Shown piece after piece: positions 33,461 through 40,456 of a DNA stretch of 64,000 bases. The position numbers and the translations under genes were made by a program. Location of the stretch: contig NZ_JAGSOJ010000002.1 in the NCBI RefSeq assembly GCF_023684385.1, positions 1,302,001-1,366,000 on the forward strand. Direction: 5' to 3'. Within the stretch, counting starts at the first letter, position 1; each line of letters opens with the position of its first letter. Below the pieces are notes generated by a model. That model made no database searches. It was not told the DNA's origin and saw nothing but the letters and a program-made list of their open reading frames with translations. This DNA is from Oceanirhabdus seepicola (GTDB lineage: Bacteria; Bacillota; Clostridia; Clostridiales; Clostridiaceae).

Positions 33461-34486
33461 ATGCCAGTAGTAAATTATGAAGGTTATAAAGAAATGTTAA
33501 GAAAAGCTCAGGAAGGTAAATACGCTTATACTGCAGTTAATGTATCATCAATCGAAACAGCAAATGCTGTTCTTGAAGGATTAGCTAAAGCTAAATCTGA
33601 TGGTATAATTCAAGTATCAATGGGTGGAGCTAAGCATGCATCAGGTATGTTACAAGATAGTATTGTAGGAGCTATCACATTAGCTAACCATGTTCACCTT
33701 ATGGCTGAAAAATATGAAATTAATGTTGCTTTACACACAGATCACTGTACTGCTGCAAACGTAGACACTTTCTTAAAGCCTCTTATAGAAGAAACTAGAA
33801 AGAGAAGAGCTCATGGATTACCAAATCTATTTAACAGTCACATGTTTGATGGATCAGATATTCCAATGGAAGAGAACGTAAAAATTGCTAAAGAACTTAT
33901 GGCATTATGTGCTGAGAATGAAATCATCTTAGAAGTTGAAGCTGGTGTTGTTGGTGGAGAAGAAGATGGTGTTAATAACGAGCATGTTTCAAAAGACAAA
34001 TTATACACAACTCCAGAAGATATGGAAATGTTCCAAGAAGCTCTGGCAGATCAAGGAGAATTTATGCTAGCCGCTACGTTCGGTAATGTTCACGGTGTTT
34101 ATAAGCCAGGAAATGTTAAGTTAAAGCCAGCGGTTCTTAAAGTAGGACAAGATTCTCTTAAAGCAAAATATGGAGAAGATAAGAGCTACTTATTAGTATT
34201 CCACGGTGGTTCTGGTTCTACATTAGAAGAAATTCACGAATCATTAGAGTATGGTGTTATTAAAATGAACATTGATACTGATACACAATATGCATTTACA
34301 AGACCAGTTGTTGATCATATAATGAAGAACTATGATGGAGTTCTAAAAATCGAAGGCGAAGTTGGAAACAAGAAGGTATATGACCCAAGAGCATACCTTA
34401 AGAAAGCTCAAGCTGGAATGGCAGCAAGAATCATGCAAGCATGTGATATGCTAAGATCAACTGGAAAAACTCTTTATAATAAATAA
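33461..34486 (+). CDS. fba: Class II fructose-1,6-bisphosphate aldolase
   Basis: 341 residues, ATG after TGAGGAGTGATAAT. Zinc-dependent aldolase of glycolysis and gluconeogenesis. Visible signatures are HTDHCTAANVDTF (catalytic Asp and zinc His), EVEAGVVGGEEDG, and FHGGSGSTLEEI (zinc His and phosphate loop). The length and the TTPEDMEMFQEAL stretch fit the longer class IIA form like E. coli FbaA. Codon use is strongly biased, as expected for a highly expressed gene. Monocistronic, with a strong terminator. Confidence 0.95.
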   Translation: MPVVNYEGYKEMLRKAQEGKYAYTAVNVSSIETANAVLEGLAKAKSDGIIQVSMGGAKHASGMLQDSIVGAITLANHVHLMAEKYEINVALHTDHCTAANVDTFLKPLIEETRKRRAHGLPNLFNSHMFDGSDIPMEENVKIAKELMALCAENEIILEVEAGVVGGEEDGVNNEHVSKDKLYTTPEDMEMFQEALADQGEFMLAATFGNVHGVYKPGNVKLKPAVLKVGQDSLKAKYGEDKSYLLVFHGGSGSTLEEIHESLEYGVIKMNIDTDTQYAFTRPVVDHIMKNYDGVLKIEGEVGNKKVYDPRAYLKKAQAGMAARIMQACDMLRSTGKTLYNK

Positions 34487-34537
34487 ATTTTAAACTGACA
34501 GTTTACAACATTTGAAAATTTTCAGGTGTTGTTCATC

Positions 34538-34575
34538 CTAAATCCTACTATGATTAGCACATAGTAGGATTTTTT
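34538..34575 (+). terminator. Terminator after fba
   Basis: AATCCTACTATG pairs with CATAGTAGGATT around ATTAGCA, followed by a run of Ts. Confidence 0.88.
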
Positions 34576-34667
34576 TGCGTTGTTTTCAATAAAACATATA
34601 CAAATATAAAGGAAAATGGTAATATATAACCATGAGGTATCTAAAACTGGATTAAGAGGTAAGATTA

Positions 34668-34913
34668 ATGAAAATTGATTATATATGGTTGATAAATACG
34701 CTCTTAGTAATAACATTTATGCTAAGTTCATTTGTGCTAGTTATCAACACAATAAAAAAACTGAATAAACGAGTAGGAAACTATATATTAAATAGAATAC
34801 TATTAAGAAATGAGCGTTATAGCAAGAATCTTGTAGTAGAGAATTACATAATATTTGAGAAATACGATATATGGCGATATATAGTGAGATGGAGAGGTTC
34901 AATGATATTCTAA
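34668..34913 (+). CDS. Small membrane protein upstream of the YidC paralogue, unknown
   Basis: 81 residues, ATG after AAGAGGTAAGATTA. One hydrophobic segment near the N-terminus (about residues 8-28, INTLLVITFMLSSFVLVIN), then a strongly basic amphipathic stretch rich in Arg, Lys and Tyr. It resembles no family I know. It ends 30 bases before the YidC-like gene in the same orientation, so it may be a partner of that insertase. Confidence 0.55.
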   Translation: MKIDYIWLINTLLVITFMLSSFVLVINTIKKLNKRVGNYILNRILLRNERYSKNLVVENYIIFEKYDIWRYIVRWRGSMIF

Positions 34914-34943
34914 AAAATACTTTAATCATGGAAGGATGAGAAG

Positions 34944-35588
34944 ATGAATATCATATTAGAACCACTAAGATTATTATTAGAATTAATATTTAACATAACA
35001 GGTGATTGGGGCATTGCAATAATTATATTAACAGTTGTAATAAGAGGGTTAATAATGCCTCTTTCAGTGAAACAGAAGCTCTCTATGAGGAATCAGGGGC
35101 AACTTAATGATAAGATAAATGAAATTAAGAAAAAATATGCTGATGATAAGAACCGATTAAATGAAGAGATGGCGAAATATCAGCAAGAAATGAAGGCGAG
35201 TATGGCAGGGTGCATGGGCTTAGTTATACAGATGCCAATATTAATGGCTATGTTTAGTGTGATTAAAGCTATCCCTACAGAAATAGGAAGTGTTATTGTA
35301 CCATGGGTTGAGAGTATCTCATCTCCAGATAAAATGCTTATAATACCTCTTATATATGTAATTGTACTTTCAATGCCTAGCATATTGTGTAATATCAAAT
35401 ATATGAAGGTATTATTGAATAGAACATTTAATGGGAAACAGGCTATGATAAGTGCAATATTCGGTATTATGATAACAATTAAAGCACCAGTTGCATTAGG
35501 AATATATTTCATTATAGGTGGAATAACAACAGTTGTTGAGGAGATTATCGCGAGCATTATTTATAAAAAGAAAATGATAAAGAGTTAA
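34944..35588 (+). CDS. YidC/Oxa1 family membrane protein insertase, second paralogue
   Basis: 214 residues, ATG after GAAGGATGAGAAG. Core YidC2 fold: helix 1 GDWGIAIIILTVVIRGLIMP with the conserved groove arginine, a cytoplasmic helical hairpin with KYADDKNRLNEEMAKYQQEM, then QMPILMAMFSVI and three more helices. The N-terminal lipoprotein signal seen in Bacillus SpoIIIJ/YqjG is absent. The usual YidC gene lies beside rnpA-rpmH, which is not here, so this is a second copy. It inserts proteins into the membrane; a dedicated client is possible. Confidence 0.85.
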   Translation: MNIILEPLRLLLELIFNITGDWGIAIIILTVVIRGLIMPLSVKQKLSMRNQGQLNDKINEIKKKYADDKNRLNEEMAKYQQEMKASMAGCMGLVIQMPILMAMFSVIKAIPTEIGSVIVPWVESISSPDKMLIIPLIYVIVLSMPSILCNIKYMKVLLNRTFNGKQAMISAIFGIMITIKAPVALGIYFIIGGITTVVEEIIASIIYKKKMIKS

Positions 35589-35591
35589 AAG

Positions 35592-35620
35592 CAAAAGCAC
35601 GGCAAACCGTGCTTTTTTTA
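35592..35620 (+). terminator. Terminator after the YidC-like gene
   Basis: AAGCACGG pairs with CCGTGCTT around CAAA, followed by a T-run. Confidence 0.88.
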
Positions 35621-35699
35621 GTTGAGAGTATTTGTTATTATATTTATATAAATGTTGATTTATGATATAATTTACTAAAACGGTACTGGAGGAAAAGAA

Positions 35700-36050
35700 A
35701 TGTTTTTAAACCATATACATGAAGAGAGATTTAATAATTTAATTGAATTAGCTAAGACACCAGATTATGATACAGAAAGAAAGGCATACATATATATTAT
35801 TTCTAGCTGTGATGAATTGTATAAAATTAGAGAACAGCTGTATGATTTTGAAGCGGATTTTCCTAGATTTGTAGAGATAGATGAGTTAGAGTTGCATCCA
35901 GCAATGTCTAAATTATTATATATTGCGTTCAGCTTATATAACGGGCATAATCCTGATAATTATTCATTGATAGATTTGTTTAGAAGATTTGATGATGACG
36001 CTTTCACGGTAGCTGTAAATGCTTTGAAAATAAGATTCATAAAGAGTTAA
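35700..36050 (+). CDS. DUF6075-like protein
   Basis: 116 residues, ATG after TACTGGAGGAAAAGAA. It starts MFLNHIHEERFNNLIEL, contains DYDTERKAYIYIISSCDELY and ends with DLFRRFDDDAFTVAVNALKI. The layout matches the small soluble DUF6075 family as I recall it; members have no assigned function. Seven bases separate it from the ATP-grasp gene, so it heads a three-gene operon (35700-39089). Confidence 0.6.
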   Translation: MFLNHIHEERFNNLIELAKTPDYDTERKAYIYIISSCDELYKIREQLYDFEADFPRFVEIDELELHPAMSKLLYIAFSLYNGHNPDNYSLIDLFRRFDDDAFTVAVNALKIRFIKS

Positions 36051-36057
36051 TTGCAAT

Positions 36058-36942
36058 ATGACAGGATGGATTATTTATCATGAGGCACTAAAGAATAAAG
36101 AGAATGCTTTTGAATGGATGATTGAAGAGGGAAAAAAATTTAATCTTAATATAGAGATTAAATTTCTAGAGAAATTTAACATTATAGCACACGATGATAT
36201 AAGTGTTTTTTACGAAGGAGCGATTGTACAAGTGCCAGATTTTGTCCTCATGAGATGCTATGATATTGATTTAGGACAGGCTCTACAATATTGTGGTTCA
36301 AGAGTGTTCAATAAACCATCTGCTATGGAACTTTCTATGGATAAATGGAAGACTCATGCAATCCTTTCCAAAAATAAAATTCCTACTCCAAAGACGTTAA
36401 AGGTGAGAAGGAGTGATGTGATTTTTGGATATATTAAGGAGATGATTGGGGTTCCGTTTGTTATGAAAACTCCCATAGGCTCAAAAGGAGAAGGCATTTA
36501 TCTTATTTATAATCAACAAGATATTGATAGCTTACTTGAAAAAGAAAAGAGTGAATTCTTTATATGTCAGGAATATATTGAAGAGAGCAGTGGGGAAGAT
36601 ATAAGAGTTCATGTTATAGGAGATAGAGTTGTAGCAGCTATCAAAAGAAGTTCCAATGGAGATTTTAGGTCCAATTTTTCATTGGGAGGAAATGCTGAAA
36701 AAATTTCAATAAGTAAGGGTATGGAGGAACTTGCAATTGAAGGAACTAAAGCTTTAGGTCTTGAAATAGCGGGAGTTGATATATTACTAGGTAAAAATGG
36801 AGAATTAATATGTGAGATAAATGGTAATGCGGGATTTATTACTGTTTGGAAATGTACGGATGTTAGCATACCAAATGAGATAATGAAATATATAAGTAAT
36901 AGTATGAAAACTAAAAAGAAGGGAGATGGAATAAATTGTTAA
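36058..36942 (+). CDS. RimK-type ATP-grasp ligase
   Basis: 294 residues. The ATP-grasp core is visible: FVMKTPIGSKGEGIYLI (the ATP-binding lysine and glycine loop), ICQEYIEESSGEDIRVHVIG, and the magnesium ligands in LICEINGNAGF. This is the RimK/LysX group, which forms peptide-like bonds by adding amino acids (often glutamate) to proteins or small molecules. It overlaps the next gene by 7 bases, tying it to the pseudo-peptidase membrane protein. Acceptor unknown. Confidence 0.82.
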   Translation: MTGWIIYHEALKNKENAFEWMIEEGKKFNLNIEIKFLEKFNIIAHDDISVFYEGAIVQVPDFVLMRCYDIDLGQALQYCGSRVFNKPSAMELSMDKWKTHAILSKNKIPTPKTLKVRRSDVIFGYIKEMIGVPFVMKTPIGSKGEGIYLIYNQQDIDSLLEKEKSEFFICQEYIEESSGEDIRVHVIGDRVVAAIKRSSNGDFRSNFSLGGNAEKISISKGMEELAIEGTKALGLEIAGVDILLGKNGELICEINGNAGFITVWKCTDVSIPNEIMKYISNSMKTKKKGDGINC

Positions 36943-39089
36943 ACTTTAAAAAGGTACCAAGTAAAGGTGGATTCATAAATATTTTTCTGCCTATATTTAT
37001 TATGGTTGTGCTTACTGTTGTTATAGGGTACTTCTTACCTATTGGAGCTCTAGTGTTTGGAGGAGTGATAGTTCTTATAACCCTTTTATCATTGGTCAAA
37101 TATAGTAGCTTCATAAAGAAAAGTAGTGAAATAGAGGTTGGAGAAGCACCAGAAGTTCATTCCATTGTTAGAAGTGTCTGTGAATACTTTGATATAGAAG
37201 AGCCTATTATAAGAAGTTTTGAGAGTGAATATGAAGAGGTTTTTGCAGTTGGATTGAAAAAGCCATACAATTTGATGATAAGTGAACTTGCACTAGAAAA
37301 TCTTGCTGAGGATGAGTTAGAGTTCTTAATTATTCAGGAACTTGTTAATATTAATAGAGGGAGAATGGTTCCTCTAACATTATTTGCCCCAATAGGAACT
37401 ACCTTTGGAATAGGACATCTGTTTACAAAATGGATAAGCAATATTGAGCTTATGAATGATAAAATTGTTCTTATTGCAACAAAAAACATTGAGCTATGTA
37501 TCAGAACAATAATTAAGGTTAACGACTTTGATGAGGAATCAGAGATGAGCATTAAAGAGATAGTGAATATATTCCTCAATGCAAGAAAGAGTCAATTGGG
37601 AAATATAACAAACGCTCTTAATCTTGATCAATACATAGTTGATAGAGTAGTTGAAATATTGAAATTTTCAAGAACTAGAGAATATAAGAAGTTAAGTGAT
37701 GCTACACCTGTTTTGACTATTCAATATAGTATAAACAACACGGGGAATGAAGCAGATAAGATAAAGATAAATGATTTGAACATTGATAAAAAAGAACCCT
37801 TAGATTTCCAAGAAAATAACGAAAAATATTATGAAGAAGTTATGGGTGGAAATAAGTTTAAATATGAGAATAAAGAAATTGAGATAGACATATTGAAAGA
37901 AGCAGAAGAGGATTTTAGAGAAGTAACAAGTAAACACTCCGCTACTGATCTTGATTATGATGAAAAATTAGCGTTGAGAGAGATAGCAGCTTCAAGTTAT
38001 GATGATGATGATGATGATAAAAAGCAAAAAACTAGCGTATTCAATGATAAATACCATATCAAAAGAGCTAAAGATGATGATTTTGAATATGAAGAAGAAT
38101 CTGGAGATGAAATTAAGAAGAAGATAATTGTTTGCATAGTTCTTATTATTATATTGATTGCAGGAGGTTTTGCAGTTAAGAAATTGGTAATAGACAAGAA
38201 GAGTACAAAACCACCAGTAACAGATGGAGATGGTACTAACTCTGGTGATCAAGATGGTGGAAAAGGTACTGATACTGATAAGCAGGAGCAATTAGAGTAT
38301 TTCAGCACTTTGATAGAAAATTTTGATAATGCATGGGTAGATCATGTTAACACTGCAAGCAATGATTATTTAGATTTCTTGATTAGTGATGGTCAGCTGT
38401 ACAAAGATCTTACTAATTATAATATTAAGGGGAAATCTCAAATTTTAATTGGAATAGAAGTTACTGAATATAAGATGATTACTGATTCAAAGGTAGATAT
38501 TTATTTCAATGAAAAAATCGAAGAGACACAAGGTGGTAACAAGAAAAGTCTTGATTATGATTGGATATACACTGCGGTGAAAGTTGGAGAAGAGTGGAAA
38601 TTAGAGAGTGGTCGTTATAATCATGGTACAAATAATAATGACAGTTCTATAAACAATTATCCAAACAGTTCTTTTAGCACAGAACACTCTTACAAATATT
38701 CAGATGTGAACAATTCTACTAGATTAAGTGGAGAAATTGCCCAGGAAATAGAGAATGCATATACTGGATTTAATAATAGTTGGATTAATTACGTAAACAC
38801 TAATGATAAAAATGTATTTAATTATATAGTAAAAGGAAGTAAAGTATATAATATTACTAAAACATATAAGGAAAAGCCTGAATATGTGGGTATTAAACAA
38901 AAATTTAATGTGATGGATATTAAAGATGTAAGAGAAGGTAAGGATTCTTACTATGTTTGGGCTCATGAAGTAATTCATGAGACAAAAGGAGCGGTAGTGA
39001 ATAATTGGGAATATCATTGGATTTATATTATAAAGAAGAGTGGCGATGATTACCTTGTTTCTGAGTATTTTAAGGATCCAGCCTTTTAG
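36936..39089 (+). CDS. Membrane protein with degenerate M48-peptidase-like domain and two NTF2-like repeats
   Basis: 717 residues, TTG start inside the end of the ATP-grasp gene, preceded by GGGAGATGGA. Two N-terminal helices (about 14-55) are followed by an M48-like domain: GLKKPYNLMISELALENLAE, then LEFLIIQELVNINRGRM, where active M48 enzymes have HExxH followed by xxRGH. Here it is QELVN (residues 134-138): Glu kept, both zinc histidines lost. A long acidic linker leads to a third helix (about 394-412) and a Gly/Asp/Thr stretch, then two repeats starting FDNAWVDHVNTASNDYLDF and FNNSWINYVNTNDKNVFNY, which look like the NTF2-like domains of TcaA/YvbJ proteins. Confidence 0.65.
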   Translation: MLNFKKVPSKGGFINIFLPIFIMVVLTVVIGYFLPIGALVFGGVIVLITLLSLVKYSSFIKKSSEIEVGEAPEVHSIVRSVCEYFDIEEPIIRSFESEYEEVFAVGLKKPYNLMISELALENLAEDELEFLIIQELVNINRGRMVPLTLFAPIGTTFGIGHLFTKWISNIELMNDKIVLIATKNIELCIRTIIKVNDFDEESEMSIKEIVNIFLNARKSQLGNITNALNLDQYIVDRVVEILKFSRTREYKKLSDATPVLTIQYSINNTGNEADKIKINDLNIDKKEPLDFQENNEKYYEEVMGGNKFKYENKEIEIDILKEAEEDFREVTSKHSATDLDYDEKLALREIAASSYDDDDDDKKQKTSVFNDKYHIKRAKDDDFEYEEESGDEIKKKIIVCIVLIIILIAGGFAVKKLVIDKKSTKPPVTDGDGTNSGDQDGGKGTDTDKQEQLEYFSTLIENFDNAWVDHVNTASNDYLDFLISDGQLYKDLTNYNIKGKSQILIGIEVTEYKMITDSKVDIYFNEKIEETQGGNKKSLDYDWIYTAVKVGEEWKLESGRYNHGTNNNDSSINNYPNSSFSTEHSYKYSDVNNSTRLSGEIAQEIENAYTGFNNSWINYVNTNDKNVFNYIVKGSKVYNITKTYKEKPEYVGIKQKFNVMDIKDVREGKDSYYVWAHEVIHETKGAVVNNWEYHWIYIIKKSGDDYLVSEYFKDPAF

Positions 39090-39152
39090 TTAAAATAAAC
39101 TAGTTATTTATTTTAAAATGCTTAATATTTAGAAAGATAATTAACAATATAA

Positions 39153-39185
39153 AAAGCTCACACGGTTAGTGTGAGCTTTTAGGTT
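39153..39185 (+). terminator. Terminator after the pseudo-peptidase gene
   Basis: AAAAGCTCACAC pairs with GTGTGAGCTTTT around GGTTA. Confidence 0.85.
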
Positions 39186-39257
39186 ATTCCTGTAATTAAT
39201 CCCTTTCATTATTAATAGAATTATATTAAAGAGATAAGATTTAAGAGGTGATTTGTA

Positions 39258-40301
39258 ATGTTACATTTCTTTAAAGAGGGCTCAAAGTTTGGGATTATTG
39301 ATAGTAAGGGTAAAATTATAAAGAATGTGTATTTTGATAGAATTAGACCCCAGAGAGAAGGTAAGATGTTAACTTATAAAGGTGGAGTTTGGAGTTTTTT
39401 CGATGAAAAGGGTGAAAAAGAAATTGACATAAATCTTTTAGAGGTGTATTCCTTTTATGATAGTATGGCTCTTATTAGAGATGGTGTGGGATGTGGATAT
39501 ATAGATAAGGATTATAACAGAGTTATACCATGTATATTCGAAACAGCATTTGATTTTTCTAATGGAAAGGCTGTTGTAGAGGAACAACGAGGGTGGGGAG
39601 TAATTGATAAAAAAGGAAGATATATTGTAGTTCCATCATATGATTACCTTGGAGAGATTAATTGCGAAAGGGCATTATTCGAAAAAAATGAGAAAATTGG
39701 ATTTATTAATAGTGATGGAGAAGTAATTGTAAAAGGGGTGTATGATGACGCATGTGATTTTAAAGAGGGTAAAGCATTTGTTAACTATAAAGAAAAGTGG
39801 GGAATAATCGATAAAAATGGAGAGGTGATTTTGAAACCATCTTTGGAGGAAAATGCTTTCTATAATGGAGATTATGGATTTAGTGAGGGATTTGCAGTTC
39901 ATACATTTGATGGTAAAGCTGCATATTTGAATAGTGATGGGGAATTTGCCACAGCTTACAAATTCGATTTTGGGAAGCGGTTTAGAGAAGGATACGCAGG
40001 AGTATGTGTTGAGGGTAAATGGAATTATGTTGATAAAAATTTTAAATACATCAGTGATAGATGGTTCCAGGGCGTTGGAGAGTTTAAAAATGGATTAGCG
40101 CCTATCAATTTAAATGGTAAATGGGGGTTTGTAAATAAAAAGGGTAACATTGTAATTGAGCCAGTTTATGATGGGGTTGAAGCTTTTTCAGAAAATATTG
40201 CAAGAACCCTTAAAGGGGGTAAGGATGGGTTCATTAACAGAGATGGATATGAGATTTTTAGAGGGGCTGAAAAATGCGAATTACCTTACTATGTATTTTG
40301 A
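39258..40301 (+). CDS. WG-repeat (KWG) protein
   Basis: 347 residues, ATG after AAGAGGTGATTTGTA. About eight WG repeats are visible, each with a W/F-G-I/F-I/V-D/N-K-x-G core: FGIIDSKGK, WSFFDEKGE, WGVIDKKGRY, IGFINSDGE, WGIIDKNGE, WNYVDKNFK, WGFVNKKGN and a final DGFINRDGY. The fold should be a beta-propeller-like binding platform. No signal peptide is evident. WG proteins have no common enzymatic function. Neighbours are two membrane pseudoenzymes. Confidence 0.85.
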   Translation: MLHFFKEGSKFGIIDSKGKIIKNVYFDRIRPQREGKMLTYKGGVWSFFDEKGEKEIDINLLEVYSFYDSMALIRDGVGCGYIDKDYNRVIPCIFETAFDFSNGKAVVEEQRGWGVIDKKGRYIVVPSYDYLGEINCERALFEKNEKIGFINSDGEVIVKGVYDDACDFKEGKAFVNYKEKWGIIDKNGEVILKPSLEENAFYNGDYGFSEGFAVHTFDGKAAYLNSDGEFATAYKFDFGKRFREGYAGVCVEGKWNYVDKNFKYISDRWFQGVGEFKNGLAPINLNGKWGFVNKKGNIVIEPVYDGVEAFSENIARTLKGGKDGFINRDGYEIFRGAEKCELPYYVF

Positions 40302-40456
40302 TTATATTATAAAATATCATTATGATATGATAAAATAAAGATATAAATTGTGATAAAAAAAGAGAATGTAGGGTGAAAAAATTAAATACGTAAGAAATTT
40401 ATTGAAGATATATATCTAAGAAGTTTTAGGTATGTCTTTAATGATAGGAGAATGAT

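Noticed and set aside
37992..38291. Minus-strand hydrophobic ORFs opposite the pseudo-M48 gene linker
   Set aside because: They arise from the Asp/Lys-rich linker read backwards (GAT repeats giving Ile/Ser runs), not from a gene.
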